Below, one piece after another: positions 37,135-47,558 of a DNA stretch of 64,000 nt. The translations under genes and the position numbers were made by a program. Every line of letters begins with the position of its first letter. The stretch's first letter is position 1. The notes beneath the pieces were generated by a model that saw only the letters and a program-made list of their open reading frames with translations, was not told the DNA's origin and did not search any database. Source of the DNA: Morchella semilibera (lineage: Eukaryota; Ascomycota; Pezizomycetes; Pezizales; Morchellaceae); contig WBVU01000005.1 in the NCBI GenBank assembly GCA_009192285.1, forward strand, positions 2,994,731 to 3,058,730. The letters run 5' to 3'.

Positions 37135-38194
37135 AAAACAAAAACAAAAAAAGAACTCACTTTACCATCGATTCTGCCAAATGCGGCAATCGCCGCCCCC
37201 CCCCCCCCATATTACAATCCACCCTGCCCTGTCCTTCCTAAGCTTTTCCCCGTGTAGCAGCCCGTCGGTCAGTAAAAGCCTCCTCCTCCACGACGTGGCC
37301 GTGCATTAAGTCCGATATCTAACTGGCCGCCGCCCACCCCCCCACCTCCTCCCCCACTCCCCCAGCCACAGCCACGGGGAAGGGGTGGGGGGAGGGGTGT
37401 GTGAACCTGGGAGGGAGGTGTGAAGTCGATTTGTTCCCCTGCATTAGTTTTCTTTTTCGACCAAAGGTTAAAAAAAAAAAAAAAAAAAGGGATTCAAAGA
37501 GTTAGCTTCTGGAAGTTTCGGCCGCCGCCAATCGATTAGCGAGATCTATCGGTTGGTATATGTAGGCTGGGCAGAAAGGGCAGACAGGGCGTCTAACTCC
37601 AGAGTGGGTACATAGGAAGATCTACTCTAAGTGGGTAGGGGGGACTACAAGGCTGTGTTAGGGTAATTGGTAGTAAATGGCTTCTGAACCCGCTCTTGTA
37701 CTACATACGTGCCAGAGTTACATGTGGCAGTGACAGTGACATAACCCCCCCCTTCTCCCTCCCCCATCCCCATCCCCACCCTCCTTCCCTCCCTCCCTCC
37801 CACTCACCCACTCACCAGTGTCACCACCCACTCACCCCCCCCCCCCCCCATAGCCGTAACGTAATACAATGGAGAGAGAAACAGCCTACATGACGACTCG
37901 CCTATCAGATACGCGTAATCTACATAAGTACACATGTATATAAAACACTTGTCACACACATCCATATCAATTCCTCGTAACCAACCGTCCGTCGGCAAAA
38001 CACGAATATATGCAGAGGGTACCTACATTAAACTGTTGCTGACATTATTTTTGTTTTATTTTTTTAATTCTTTTATTTTTGTGGTGGTGGTGGTGGTGCC
38101 CGCCGCCCTGCAGCCTTACCGGTAAATAAGAAATATGCGGACGTTTTCTTTCGACGCTCCACCTGCAGAGCAGAGAGGTGAAGAGGTGATACGG

Positions 38195-38232
38195 GTGGTG
38201 GTGGGGTGGTGGTGGTGGTGTGTGTGTGTGTG
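38195..38232. repeat. GGT then GT microsatellite
   Basis: GGT repeats run into a short GT dinucleotide array; a second GGT array lies at 38080-38098. Confidence 0.8.
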
Positions 38233-39048
38233 TGCCTCTGTGGAAGATAGACGTACAGACAGACAGACGTACGTTATACATAGGCGATTTAAACTACATA
38301 CAGTGCGCATACATACATGTATGCTTTTGCTTACTTGTACTCTAGGTACATCTTACTTCAATGCCATACGTACTGTACCGTACCGGCAGTTGAGGGTTCC
38401 CGGGGGGGGGGAGGTAGATAGATAAAGTAAGCTGCTTATGTGTATGATGTGCATCCGTACATAACATATAGCCAGGTATGTACTTAAGTACATGTAGGCA
38501 GAGTATGCTCTGCCTACATGCGTACATCGTCTCGATGGTGATGTTGATGGTGATGGTGATGGTTGTGGTGATGATGAAACTAGCTAGTTGTACCGGGGGC
38601 CCTGATTGAGCCGGGGACTGAACGCAGGCTTCCGATTGAGCGGTGGGCGACCCTGCATGTACATATTTTGGATGAGGGGGGGGGGGGCATTTGGAGCTGA
38701 AAACCCGGGTTGATCATGGAGAAGGTAGCCTATTTTGCGGCATTTTTATATTCGATGTTCGACAGCTACGCCGCCGCTATATTTTTTTCTACTCCATGTA
38801 CGTGCTCATAGGTATAGGTAATATAAGTAATTGTACGTACATACATGGGGGTATACATATCAAGATCTACAGTACGTTACAGAAAAAAGACGTCATGGGC
38901 GGACGATTCGTCATTTCATGTACATGAAGTCGTGATTTGACAAGTACCTAGATGGAATCCTAGAGATCATATCGTATATTCCTTTTGGTGGAGGAGGTGG
39001 TGGTGGGAGATAGGCAGGCATTCTGCACTCTTTGATGAAACGAGGGTG

Positions 39049-39080
<32 letters not shown>

Positions 39081-40410
39081 GTATGTGTAGTAGATATGAG
39101 GTTGTCGATAGATCTGTTAACCCTTCCCCCCCCCCCCCCTTCTTTCCCCCCCAAACCCGCATGAACTCTGCCTTATACGGTAGTTGACTGGTTCGCCCGC
39201 CCTAGTTAGTCTTATTTAAGACCTAATCATCCCCCACTATTACCGCGATACGTAATGCGTCAGGCAAGTATATGTAACGAAGGTACTTAGACCCCTGTTG
39301 ATGATCCGGGCCGTGCCGCCGTTTCTGCGGCGTGGTGTTGTATTAGTAGCATTGCCGCTTTTGAATTAGGCGCGGCTTAGGGGTTAAGTGATTAGTTGCC
39401 GTTCTCAACGTGACTGGGCTAGTAGTAATGATAAAGCTTGTTCCTGAGGCAAAGTACGTATCATGTGATCTGCAGTGTTAGGCAGAGCAAAGTACATCGC
39501 GGTCAGAGGTCAGAAGTTAATGTCACGCCACTTGTACATACAGACAAAAATTATGCACGGTCAGCTGCAGTAGGTTGATGTCACTTGATGAGCCGATACT
39601 CGGGGGTGAGGGAGATCCTTGTCACATAACGCAGGTCCCCTTTTCAAATCAGCGTGACTGGTCTGGCGAACAACTCTAGTTATGATGGCTTTCCTATTGA
39701 TAGTGGTGACCGGGGACGGGGATATTCCGGCGGTTTCGGGGTAGGCAGGCGTGTCTAGGTCCCGGTGTGTGTGCGTGCGTGTGTGTAAGGAAGAGAGTGT
39801 AATCCAGGGTTTATCTTTGTTTACTCCGTCCTATCTTGGGAGTACGAATAGGGATTATTACCTGTTGTATGGAACTGAAAGAAAAAAAAGGTCAGTTAGG
39901 TGGGACCCAGTAGATGTTGGGTTTTGAAAGAAATAGATGGGTACCTCTATTGTTATTCTAATCACCCTATACGTCTCTTGAATTGGAGATAACCATTGGG
40001 TCCCTCCCATGTAAAAGGTAATAACTAACTGACTAAGGTTGTTTTTTGAAAAATCAAGTTGTAATATCCGGCACGGAAATGCCTGGGCTCGCTCCCTCCA
40101 CCACTTTTCTTTTTAGCTCTAGTTGGTAGACACGTAACATAAAAAGGATACCCGGATCAATCGATTAATAGTGGCTATTATCCGAATATTCAAAAAGAAA
40201 AAATGTATAGTAGAGTAGAATTATTCAGATTATCCGGACCAACCGGAGAAAAGAGTTAATAGCCCGGTACCTTGCGTACATGCTCTCCCCTTCCAGAAAA
40301 CCGTATACTAAGTGGTGTGCGGTCAATGTTCATGTAATTCTATCACGGACACCAGATTTTAGCTGCAGGAACCTTTCTTTCTTTCAGTAGAGTTTCAGGC
40401 CAAGCCCATT

Positions 40411-42364
40411 CTATTCTTCCTTCGTCTCCCTCTGTTGATGCTGTACACCCCCCTGATTCACGGTCCCCCGCAGACCACCGAAGGTTAATACTTCGCTGAT
40501 CTTGTCGACGCCCGCAAAGAGCATACACAATCTGTCGACGCCTAACCCCCATCCACCCGTTGGCGGAAGGCCCCACTCTAGCGCGGCGCAATAGACCTCA
40601 TCGACGCCTCCTTCTGTCTCAGGGGTAGAGTTTTCTTCGTCTTTCCATTGCATTTGCATCTGAAACTTCCTCCTTTGCTCAATTGGTGAGTTCTCCTCCT
40701 CGTATGCATTAACAAGCTCCTTCCCACCGATAATCAGCTCGAATCGTTCCGTCACCTTCCGGTTATCACGAATAGAGGTTTTGGCCAGTGGAGAGAGTGC
40801 TTCTGGGTGATGTGTGATAAATGTCGGCTCCTGGCAAAGCGGTTCAAGGTAAGCTCCGGAGAGCTTATCTAAGATTCTCGGCACAGTTGGAGACTCCGGC
40901 TCCGGAATGCCTAGTTCCCTTATTAGGTCTCGCAGCTGTTTTCTGACGTCTTCCTCTGATTGCGTGTCAAGATCTGGCAATGGCCTCCCCATGGCTTGTT
41001 CAAGCGCAGGAATGAATTCTAGTCTTTTGAAGGGTGAACCAAAGCTAATCTCGAGTTGGTCTAGGTTCTTGAATTTCTCATCTTTCAGCACTCGAACCCT
41101 CTGTGCCAAGGTTGAGAATAGCGTTTCAGTGAAACTAATCAAGTCCTCCAACCCGGCATACGCCTGGTAAAACTCGCATGTTGTGAACTCAGGGTTGTGC
41201 GTGGCGTCGATTCCTTCATTCCTGAATTGGGTACCAATCTCAAAGACTTTGTCCATGCCCCGATAACCAGTCTTTTCAGCCACAACTCCGGTGCGATCCG
41301 CAATGCGAGCTTTTTACCACGATAAGCCGTCGCTTCGGTCAAGAAAGGTCTAGCAATAGCGCCACCGGCTTCCTCGGCCACAATAGGCGTCTGCACCTCC
41401 ACGAAGTTACGATCGAGGAATTGCTCACGGAGGTGCTGAATGATGTGGGACCGCAGCCGGAGAATTTGTGTAGCCGTCGGACTGACCATGAGGTCAATGT
41501 GGCGGTTTTGGTGGCGCTTTTCCTGGCTCAAGATCCTTGTCGGTGGTGTGTGGAGACACGGTGATAGGACATCCATATGCGCTTTTGCGAACAGCGATAA
41601 CTCACCGGCAGGTGTGCGGCCGGGGTGTCCAGTGACGCCTTCGTGCAGGAGTTAGGTATCAGGCATTGCATATCCTAGAATAAAGTCTTTGAGATGGAAT
41701 GAGTACTAACTAACAATATCTCCGATCCTGGTCAACATCGCAGTGCTGCGGAAATCATCGACACTCCCGCCGACGCGGCTATAATTAAAGACAGCTTGCA
41801 ACTTGGTACCGTCCTGGACGAGGTCGTAGAATATCAACTTTGATGATACATCTCTGTAGTTGTTTATTCTGCCTTTGACGCATAAGAAAAACATGTACTA
41901 AAAGCGAGGAAACAATAAATTGATTGCGAAGATAAAATTGGATTCTCATTTACAAAATTTCCCATGATCCTTGTGGGAATTCTACAGCGATAATATATAA
42001 TATCGCGAATGATTTCCAACCCAGTAGAAATTTATAAACAAGAGTAGTGGGTATGGTACACACCTCTGATTGTAATCATCTGTGTATCATCTATTACCCC
42101 TACATCTATTGCATGGAAATTCTTTGTGAATTGTTCAAAGGTTTGTATATTTCCATTGTTATTGATCCGCGGATATAGGTCGATGTTGCTATCCTGAAAT
42201 TGCTTCCGCCTAGCCTCTGGCAGCAACTCCGGCCTTGAGGCAGCAAGAGAATTGCTTTTCTTCTTTGAAGAAAGGAGTCTTATTAGTTTCGGGAATGTTG
42301 GCGCAATCCTAGATCTGCATGTTGGCAGGATTGGCCGAACAGCCCGAAAACTTATTGAAGTCAT
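40411..42364 (-). CDS. MSK1: Mitochondrial lysyl-tRNA synthetase, with one apparent frameshift
   Basis: Class II aminoacyl-tRNA synthetase that charges mitochondrial tRNA-Lys. Exons on the minus strand: 42364-42064, 41872-41711, 41638-40411, 563 residues after correction. The Arg/Ser-rich, acid-free N-terminus (RAVRPILPTCRSRIAPTF) fits a mitochondrial presequence. The anticodon-binding OB fold spans about residues 90-200 (IRGRINNYRD, VTGHPGRT). Class II motif 1 lies around LREQFLDRNFVEVQTPI. Motif 2 is FRNEGIDATHNPEFTTCE. Motif 3 is GWGLGVDRLCML. The catalytic region changes frame between ELWLKRLVI and MDKVFEIG. At 41257-41260 the coding strand has GGGG where GGGGG would give the expected VIGGMDKVFEIG. 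This is the only break and it falls in a homopolymer, so a missing base in the assembly is the simplest reading; a true knockout of a single-copy essential gene is unlikely. It diverges from TIM10 across about 530 bp. Confidence 0.93.
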
Positions 42365-42894
42365 TTTTTTTCCCTTTTCCCCCCTTCACCTTTTCTTGTC
42401 TGTGTTTGGATTTTCATGTTAGAAACTGGCTATCATGTAAATAAAGCGAGGTTTATGAAATATGTAGTATCGGGTGCAAGTCAGAGAGAAGATTATAGCT
42501 TAGTGAAGTCACACACCAGCCTCGGAACGAATTCCAAACCAGCATCGTTCGCAACGGTTCTTATAATATACTCATCACACGTTGAGGGCAGATGGGTAAA
42601 CAAATAAATAAATAAATTGACTAGAGGGGGAATAAGTACCTATTATTGAATTTGTGTTGATAGGATTGGTGGTGAAGTTGTGGTGGTATGCAGGAAACAA
42701 AGAGAAAGAGGAGGAGGAGGTGTTGTTAAAGATTTTAAATTGGTGAAATCCCTGTGGCTGGCGAGAATATGGGGCGGGGATGTGCATCAGCCACATGTTT
42801 CTTGGCATCAACGTCAACGTTCAACTTCAAACAGATCAGCTTAAAAAAACCAACCCTCGACTCCATCCATACTTTCCAGAAAAAATAACTGATA
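42365..42894. promoter_or_regulatory. Divergent promoter of two mitochondrial-protein genes
   Basis: The 530 bp between the start codons of mitochondrial LysRS (minus) and TIM10 (plus) must hold both promoters. It has a TAAATAAATAAAT stretch near 42600 and a GACGTT-type repeat near 42810, but I cannot assign a specific factor. Confidence 0.55.
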
Positions 42895-43336
42895 ATGTCT
42901 TTCCTCGGATTTGGCCAGCCTCAACCAACGAGCGCGCAAAAAATTGCCGCTGCCAAGCAGGAACTGGAGATGGTTACAGATATGTTCAACCGGTATCTTG
43001 CCCCCACCAAACATCCCGATAACAAGTGCTCTCACGATAGAACATCGTGGTTCAATTACTAAAATTTCGACTAATTTTTTAGTCTAACACAATCTTGCTA
43101 CAAAAAATGTATTCCCCCTAGTTACCAAGAGTCAGAACTCAACAAGGGCGAATCTGTTTGCCTAGACCGATGTGTGTCGAAGTTCTTCGAAGTAAACAAC
43201 AAAGTACCTCCCCATTGACACACACTCAAATTCTAGTTGAAAATATCTAATTAGTTTCAAAAAGGTTACAGAGAAGATGCAGAGTTTACAGGGCCAGGCG
43301 ATGGGCGGTGGACGTGCTGGCGGCTTCGGGGCATAG
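42895..43336 (+). CDS. TIM10: TIM10, small Tim chaperone of the intermembrane space
   Basis: Tim9-Tim10 hexamers escort hydrophobic precursors across the mitochondrial intermembrane space to TIM22 and SAM. Exons 42895-42992, 43083-43203, 43265-43336, 96 residues. It begins [20 protein letters not shown], the family start. The twin CX3C motifs that form the two structural disulphides are CYKKC and CLDRC, 16 residues apart, in exon 2. The central [12 protein letters not shown] and KFFEV blocks are typical of Tim10 rather than Tim9. The Gly-rich tail ([11 protein letters not shown]) is usual in fungal Tim10. All junctions are in frame with GT-AG introns of 90 and 61 bp; only the three-exon model gives both Cys motifs. 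It is shorter than the default open-frame cut-off because of its introns. Confidence 0.95.
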
Positions 43337-45291
43337 AGAAGTGTTGACTCTCAATTGACCTTTATCTTTCATGTTTCAATGGGATACTACCGTCGCAAGA
43401 CGATACCGTAGAAGGAAGTGGCGGATCCCCCCAATTACCATACACTGTACACAACGGGCGTGGGAAAAAAATATTGTATATTACCATCATCAACCCCCCT
43501 TACCTTACATGCGCTGCCTGACTCAGTGGCGCAGAATTGTTGCCTTTTTCCGCTGGTGAGATGTATTCCATGCAGTTGTTTGAGGAGTGAAAGGACAACT
43601 AGGGTGGGGAATGCGGGGCGTCTTCCTTGTGTGGGATGAGGTGAATGGGTGAACGTATAACTGGCCATATCTGACTACCTTGGACCCCCCTTTCGGGTAG
43701 CATACCTACTCACTGGCAAAGAATGTCGGAGTATTTTGCTCCTGGTACCTAAAATGGAGCCTCGTCGGCATGCTTTTATTTGACGTCCTGATTTTGACGG
43801 ATTAGCAAGATTTAAATTCAAGACAATTACCTAGCTTATACAGTACATTGGAGGGCTGTAGTCTGCTTCTATGGTCTTGAGAGGTTCATGATCAGTTATA
43901 CCATCAAGCACACTACACGGCTCGATTGAGAGTATCCCCAATGGTAACCCAGAGCACCAATACCAGTACTAGGACGAGTTAAAGTAATATGTACGATTGC
44001 GTGAGGGGTGATACACGACCTCTGTAAAGAACTTACATGATATTTATCTAGGCGCGAATCTAGACACGAAATCCCTACACAACCCACATGTTTCTAGTTA
44101 AGGTCTGGGCGGTACGCCGCCCGCGATCGAGGTGCCTCTGCAGTTACAGCCCTCCCATAAAAAAGGCAAAAAAATCAGATAATCCCGGAGAATTGCTGTG
44201 TGGACGAAAAAGACTCATATGTTAAGTACTAGAGAGGTTGTTGAAAGGTCTAAGGGGAAATTATAATCTTTAGAAAGGCATAACCATAAAAAAGAAGCCT
44301 TGGCTGGTCTGGGACTCGGGATTTGTGAAATTATTTGCCTTTGCCAAGAATATTTGGTAAGCTGATGTCATGCACCAACAGGGAGCTAGTAGTTCAAATC
44401 ATGATATCTCACTCGGTGTGTACACATGGATTTACACACATGAATTCACACATACGCCAACACCTAAATATCCCCCAGGAATGCTTTATACTTCTGGTGC
44501 ATAAGCTATTATATGATATACATCTTGATTCTTACAATCTTCATACTAGGGGAGTATTCCTCGGGCATCTAATCGCATGTACATGTAATTGTACATGCGT
44601 AGTTCTTTCCGGTGTACACCTCAGTAGCTGTATATCTTATAGTCTCCAGTGATTTGAAATATCGAATTAACCACGTAAAGACTCTTGGCGTTTATGTTGT
44701 CTGCTAGGCCTGTGGTATGAACACTCGAAAGTAGCCTTCTGATCACGGGGAGTCACTCGGACAAATGAACATACTCAGATAAAGTTCCCAGTACTGCGTA
44801 GTCTATCAGAGCATGTTTTTTCAGAGTTGCCGTGTTAATTTGTAATAAACACAACCCCCTTGTTTTTGTTTCTGTGTTTAAAGCATTATCACCTTTCTAA
44901 ATAATAGTTCTGGATTGATAATTTCTAATTTCACTCACTGTATGTTAGGCTTTAATAACGCTGTTCTGTAGGTACCGTTTCGAGTAACCTCATGATGACC
45001 TTGCCTAGATCTAAAGAACCCCCCCCCCCCCCACAAACCATAAGCAGGTGAAGAAGATCGAGTCGAACGGTGCACCGCTAGCCAGCTGTAGGTTTAATAC
45101 CCTTATCCGGCCTTCGCGAAGATAAGATCTAGTTACATAGCGCAGCCTGAGCGATCCATAGTATTTTCCCCCAGTCTTGGCAACCTTTGATTTACCTCTT
45201 AAGTTGCTCATGCTCTGGGGATCTTCTTTTCTACGTCACCAAATTGCATCCGGAATCACCTCAAGCTCAACCATACCTCTCAACAAATATC
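43337..45291. other. Intergenic, no gene seen
   Basis: No conserved coding sequence. It has a C-run of 13 near 45019 and a TACATGTA copy near 44578 inside a longer near-palindrome (ATGTACATGTAATTGTACATG, near 44577). Confidence 0.55.
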
Positions 45292-46429
45292 ATGCAGGAC
45301 CCCGGTCAGTGACAGCACAGCCGATTGATTCTGGTTTTACATGCGGTGCTAATGTCCTTCTGTTCTAGAAAATTCCTCTGGGTTGATCAACGAAAGGGAG
45401 AAGATCAAAGAAACACTTAAGAATCTACTCCACATACGGAGGAGGTTCCAGGATTTTAAGAAAAGCGTGAAGGATGCCCATCCAGGGCCTGTAGGGCCTG
45501 ATCAACTATCGGACGTTAAGGGCGCTCTTTCTGCCGCCTTCCGTTTTGATTTCGACCAACAAGAAGGCCTCTATTTTAGTGAATCGAAAATAGAGAGCGC
45601 GTTAAAGCCTTTGACAACTTATAAAAGGGGGAATCAAAAGAAGGTCGAGGATCAATTGAAGTATGACCCAAAGGTTGTGGGGGATGCCACAACCCTTTAC
45701 GAAAAGTGGAAGAATGGCGATTTTACGCCATCAGAACACCCACCGATGCCAAGCAACGCCCCAGATTCTGCACAGGTGTCTCATAAAACCACTCGGAGTG
45801 CCGCGAAATACCCTGAGGGGACTAGGGCACTCAGGGGCCGGGGCAAGGAAACGACACCTCGCAAGGCTAATGTTTTTGGTCATAATGAACTGAGGATCGG
45901 CGAGTAAGTTTGCTCTCCTGCTTCCCACCCCATTCTGGAATAGAGGTTAACAGAAAGAAGTTGGTGGCCGAATCGTAATCTCGCAAGAAAGGATGGAGCC
46001 CACGGCCAGAGGGTAGCAGGAATTCACGGCTCAAAACATCGTGGCGCCTACTCTATCGTTCTATCACAAAATGCAATATATGACAATATCGACCGCGATG
46101 GGCGAAATCGAGTTGTCTATTCGGGCCCTCAGGGGGTGGATAAATACGGGCCACAGGCTTTGACGAAATCATGCAAAACCGGCCGTCCTGTTCGTTTAAT
46201 TCGGACGGCTAATGAAAAGTACCCAGGCCTTGCCCCTCGCTTTGGTGTAAGGTATGATGGTTTGTACTGTGTGACTAGCTATACCGAAAAGGCTAAGGAG
46301 GGCGGTGGTAGTTACTTTTTGTTCACACTCGAAAGGATGGGCAACCAGAGGAAAATTGATACAAGCAGGCCCAACACCCAGGAGCAGCTAGAATATCAGG
46401 AGATGAATGAGAGGTTTAAAATAGTGTGA
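45292..46429 (+). CDS. SRA-YDG domain protein
   Basis: SRA-YDG domains bind methylated or hemimethylated DNA (UHRF1 and plant SUVH proteins) or flip modified bases. Exons 45292-45304, 45369-45903, 45961-46429, 338 residues. The N-terminal 175 residues are charged and partly helical (KIKETLKNLLHIRRRFQDFKK), with a Pro/Ser linker and no recognised domain. The SRA domain covers about residues 175-325: ELRIGD-WWPNR at the exon 2-3 junction, HGQRVAGIHG, GAYSIVLS, VYSGPQG, then RFGVRYDGLYCV carrying the YDG triad, and FLFTLERMGNQ. No RING, PHD or SET domain follows, so it is a reader without an attached enzyme. The 13-nt first exon (MQDP) was inferred: it supplies an ATG with a clean GT-AG intron (CCCG/GTCAGT ... 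TCTAG/AAAAT). The acceptor at 45960 was chosen because it alone restores WWPNR. Confidence 0.85.
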
Positions 46430-47558
46430 AGATTGCTCTTTGTATGAAAGAAATACCAGTGTAACTAGCAGGAATTAGAGTCAATGCCTCTAACAGAGAA
46501 ATAATTTAGTTCCAGACTACTGCAGTCTAGGAGGACAAGCAAGGCTAGTTTAGAAGCCATAATTCCGGAGTGTCCTGGGGCTGCCGACTAAGGCAGTTCT
46601 CGTGGTTTAGAAATATCTTCTTAACGCCTCCGTGTATGTATACATCTGTTTTGGTGGGAATCCAATACAAAAGGTTTAATGCTAGATTAGCCTTAACTTG
46701 TGAGACAATACCTTCGATAGGACTTTGGGTGGTTAGACTATTCTCAATGAAGCCAAACTTACTGCTGCGCATATTTATAGTAGGCATCTATTGATATTTT
46801 TAAGGCTACTAGTGCGGGCGCCGGCCCCTCAGGCAATGTTTCATAAACTGTGGACGGGTGGTGTGGGGAAATAGAAACGATCAAAAGCTCGATGCTAGGT
46901 TTGATCGAGTCTTATACTTACATGTACGAGGTAGTGGCCAAAAAACCTGGTAACACACCCACTGTAGCTAGCAACGGGAAACTCACCCAACGTCGACCTC
47001 GATACCTCAACAAAACGAGACCCTTATCTCCTATTTAAGATATATAAAATCTGAGAACAACTGAATACATTGACCGCCTAATACCGAGATATCAAGCCCG
47101 TTGCGTGGGAGTGGAACTCATCGTCGGTATGTGTTACTGTTGCAACATGCTCTACCGATTTTTTTTTGCCACAACCTCGTACATACATGAAGCGAAACAG
47201 AGTTACGAAAATAGAGTATTTGATAGTAATATGCCCCTGATGGTATAATACTTGGTTAATCCTGAATAAACAAGCACGGGCAATAACTGTTGTCATCAAC
47301 ATCGGTACAAACGGCGGTCCCGACTAAATGATACTATCGAGACTTCACTTAGTAACCACAATGACCCCGCTGCTTTGTCCAAATTGGTTCACAAAATATC
47401 ACTCGCACAAACCCGGAATTGATTGATTGGTTAGCTAATTCGCTACAAAACCCATACTTAATTACTTTCATTAATTCCTAAAAATAGATGCATCTACAGC
47501 TACTGCGACGCAAAAACCGCGAGTAAGTGAAAAAGGAAAAACAAAAAAGGGGAAGCAC
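46430..47558. other. Intergenic with a weak inverted repeat
   Basis: No conserved gene. It includes the inverted repeat listed at 46922-47184 and a TACATGTA copy near 46919. A frame around 46570-46790 shows some protein-like texture but lacks a motif. Confidence 0.5.
46922..47184. repeat. Imperfect inverted repeat
   Basis: About 23 nt at 46922-46945 (ATGTACGAGGT, one base, GTGGC, A-run) recur in reverse complement at 47162-47184, with one mismatch and a one-base length difference by eye. The 216-bp interior has no clear gene. It may be a decayed small DNA transposon; the A-run in the arm makes chance similarity possible. Confidence 0.35.

Larger units (their letters stand above)
32861..40410. 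other. Long intergenic tract dense in microsatellites
   Basis: About 7.5 kb without a recognisable gene. It is the most repeat-rich part of the window: AGG repeats near 33657-33680, CCAG at 34262-34284, an A-run at 34307-34330, CTCG at 34604-34622, GAGGA/GAGAC at 35067-35115, AAC at 37111-37134, C-runs near 37197 and 37838, GGT at 38080-38098 and 38195-38232, GATGGT near 38532-38575, and a T-run near 39051-39076. It has ten TACATGTA copies between 34.1 and 38.5 kb. Confidence 0.6.

Noticed and set aside
38585-38660. tRNA-like segment on the minus strand
   Set aside because: A GTTCAGTCC stretch resembles a T loop, but the acceptor stem does not pair and no anticodon arm is clear.
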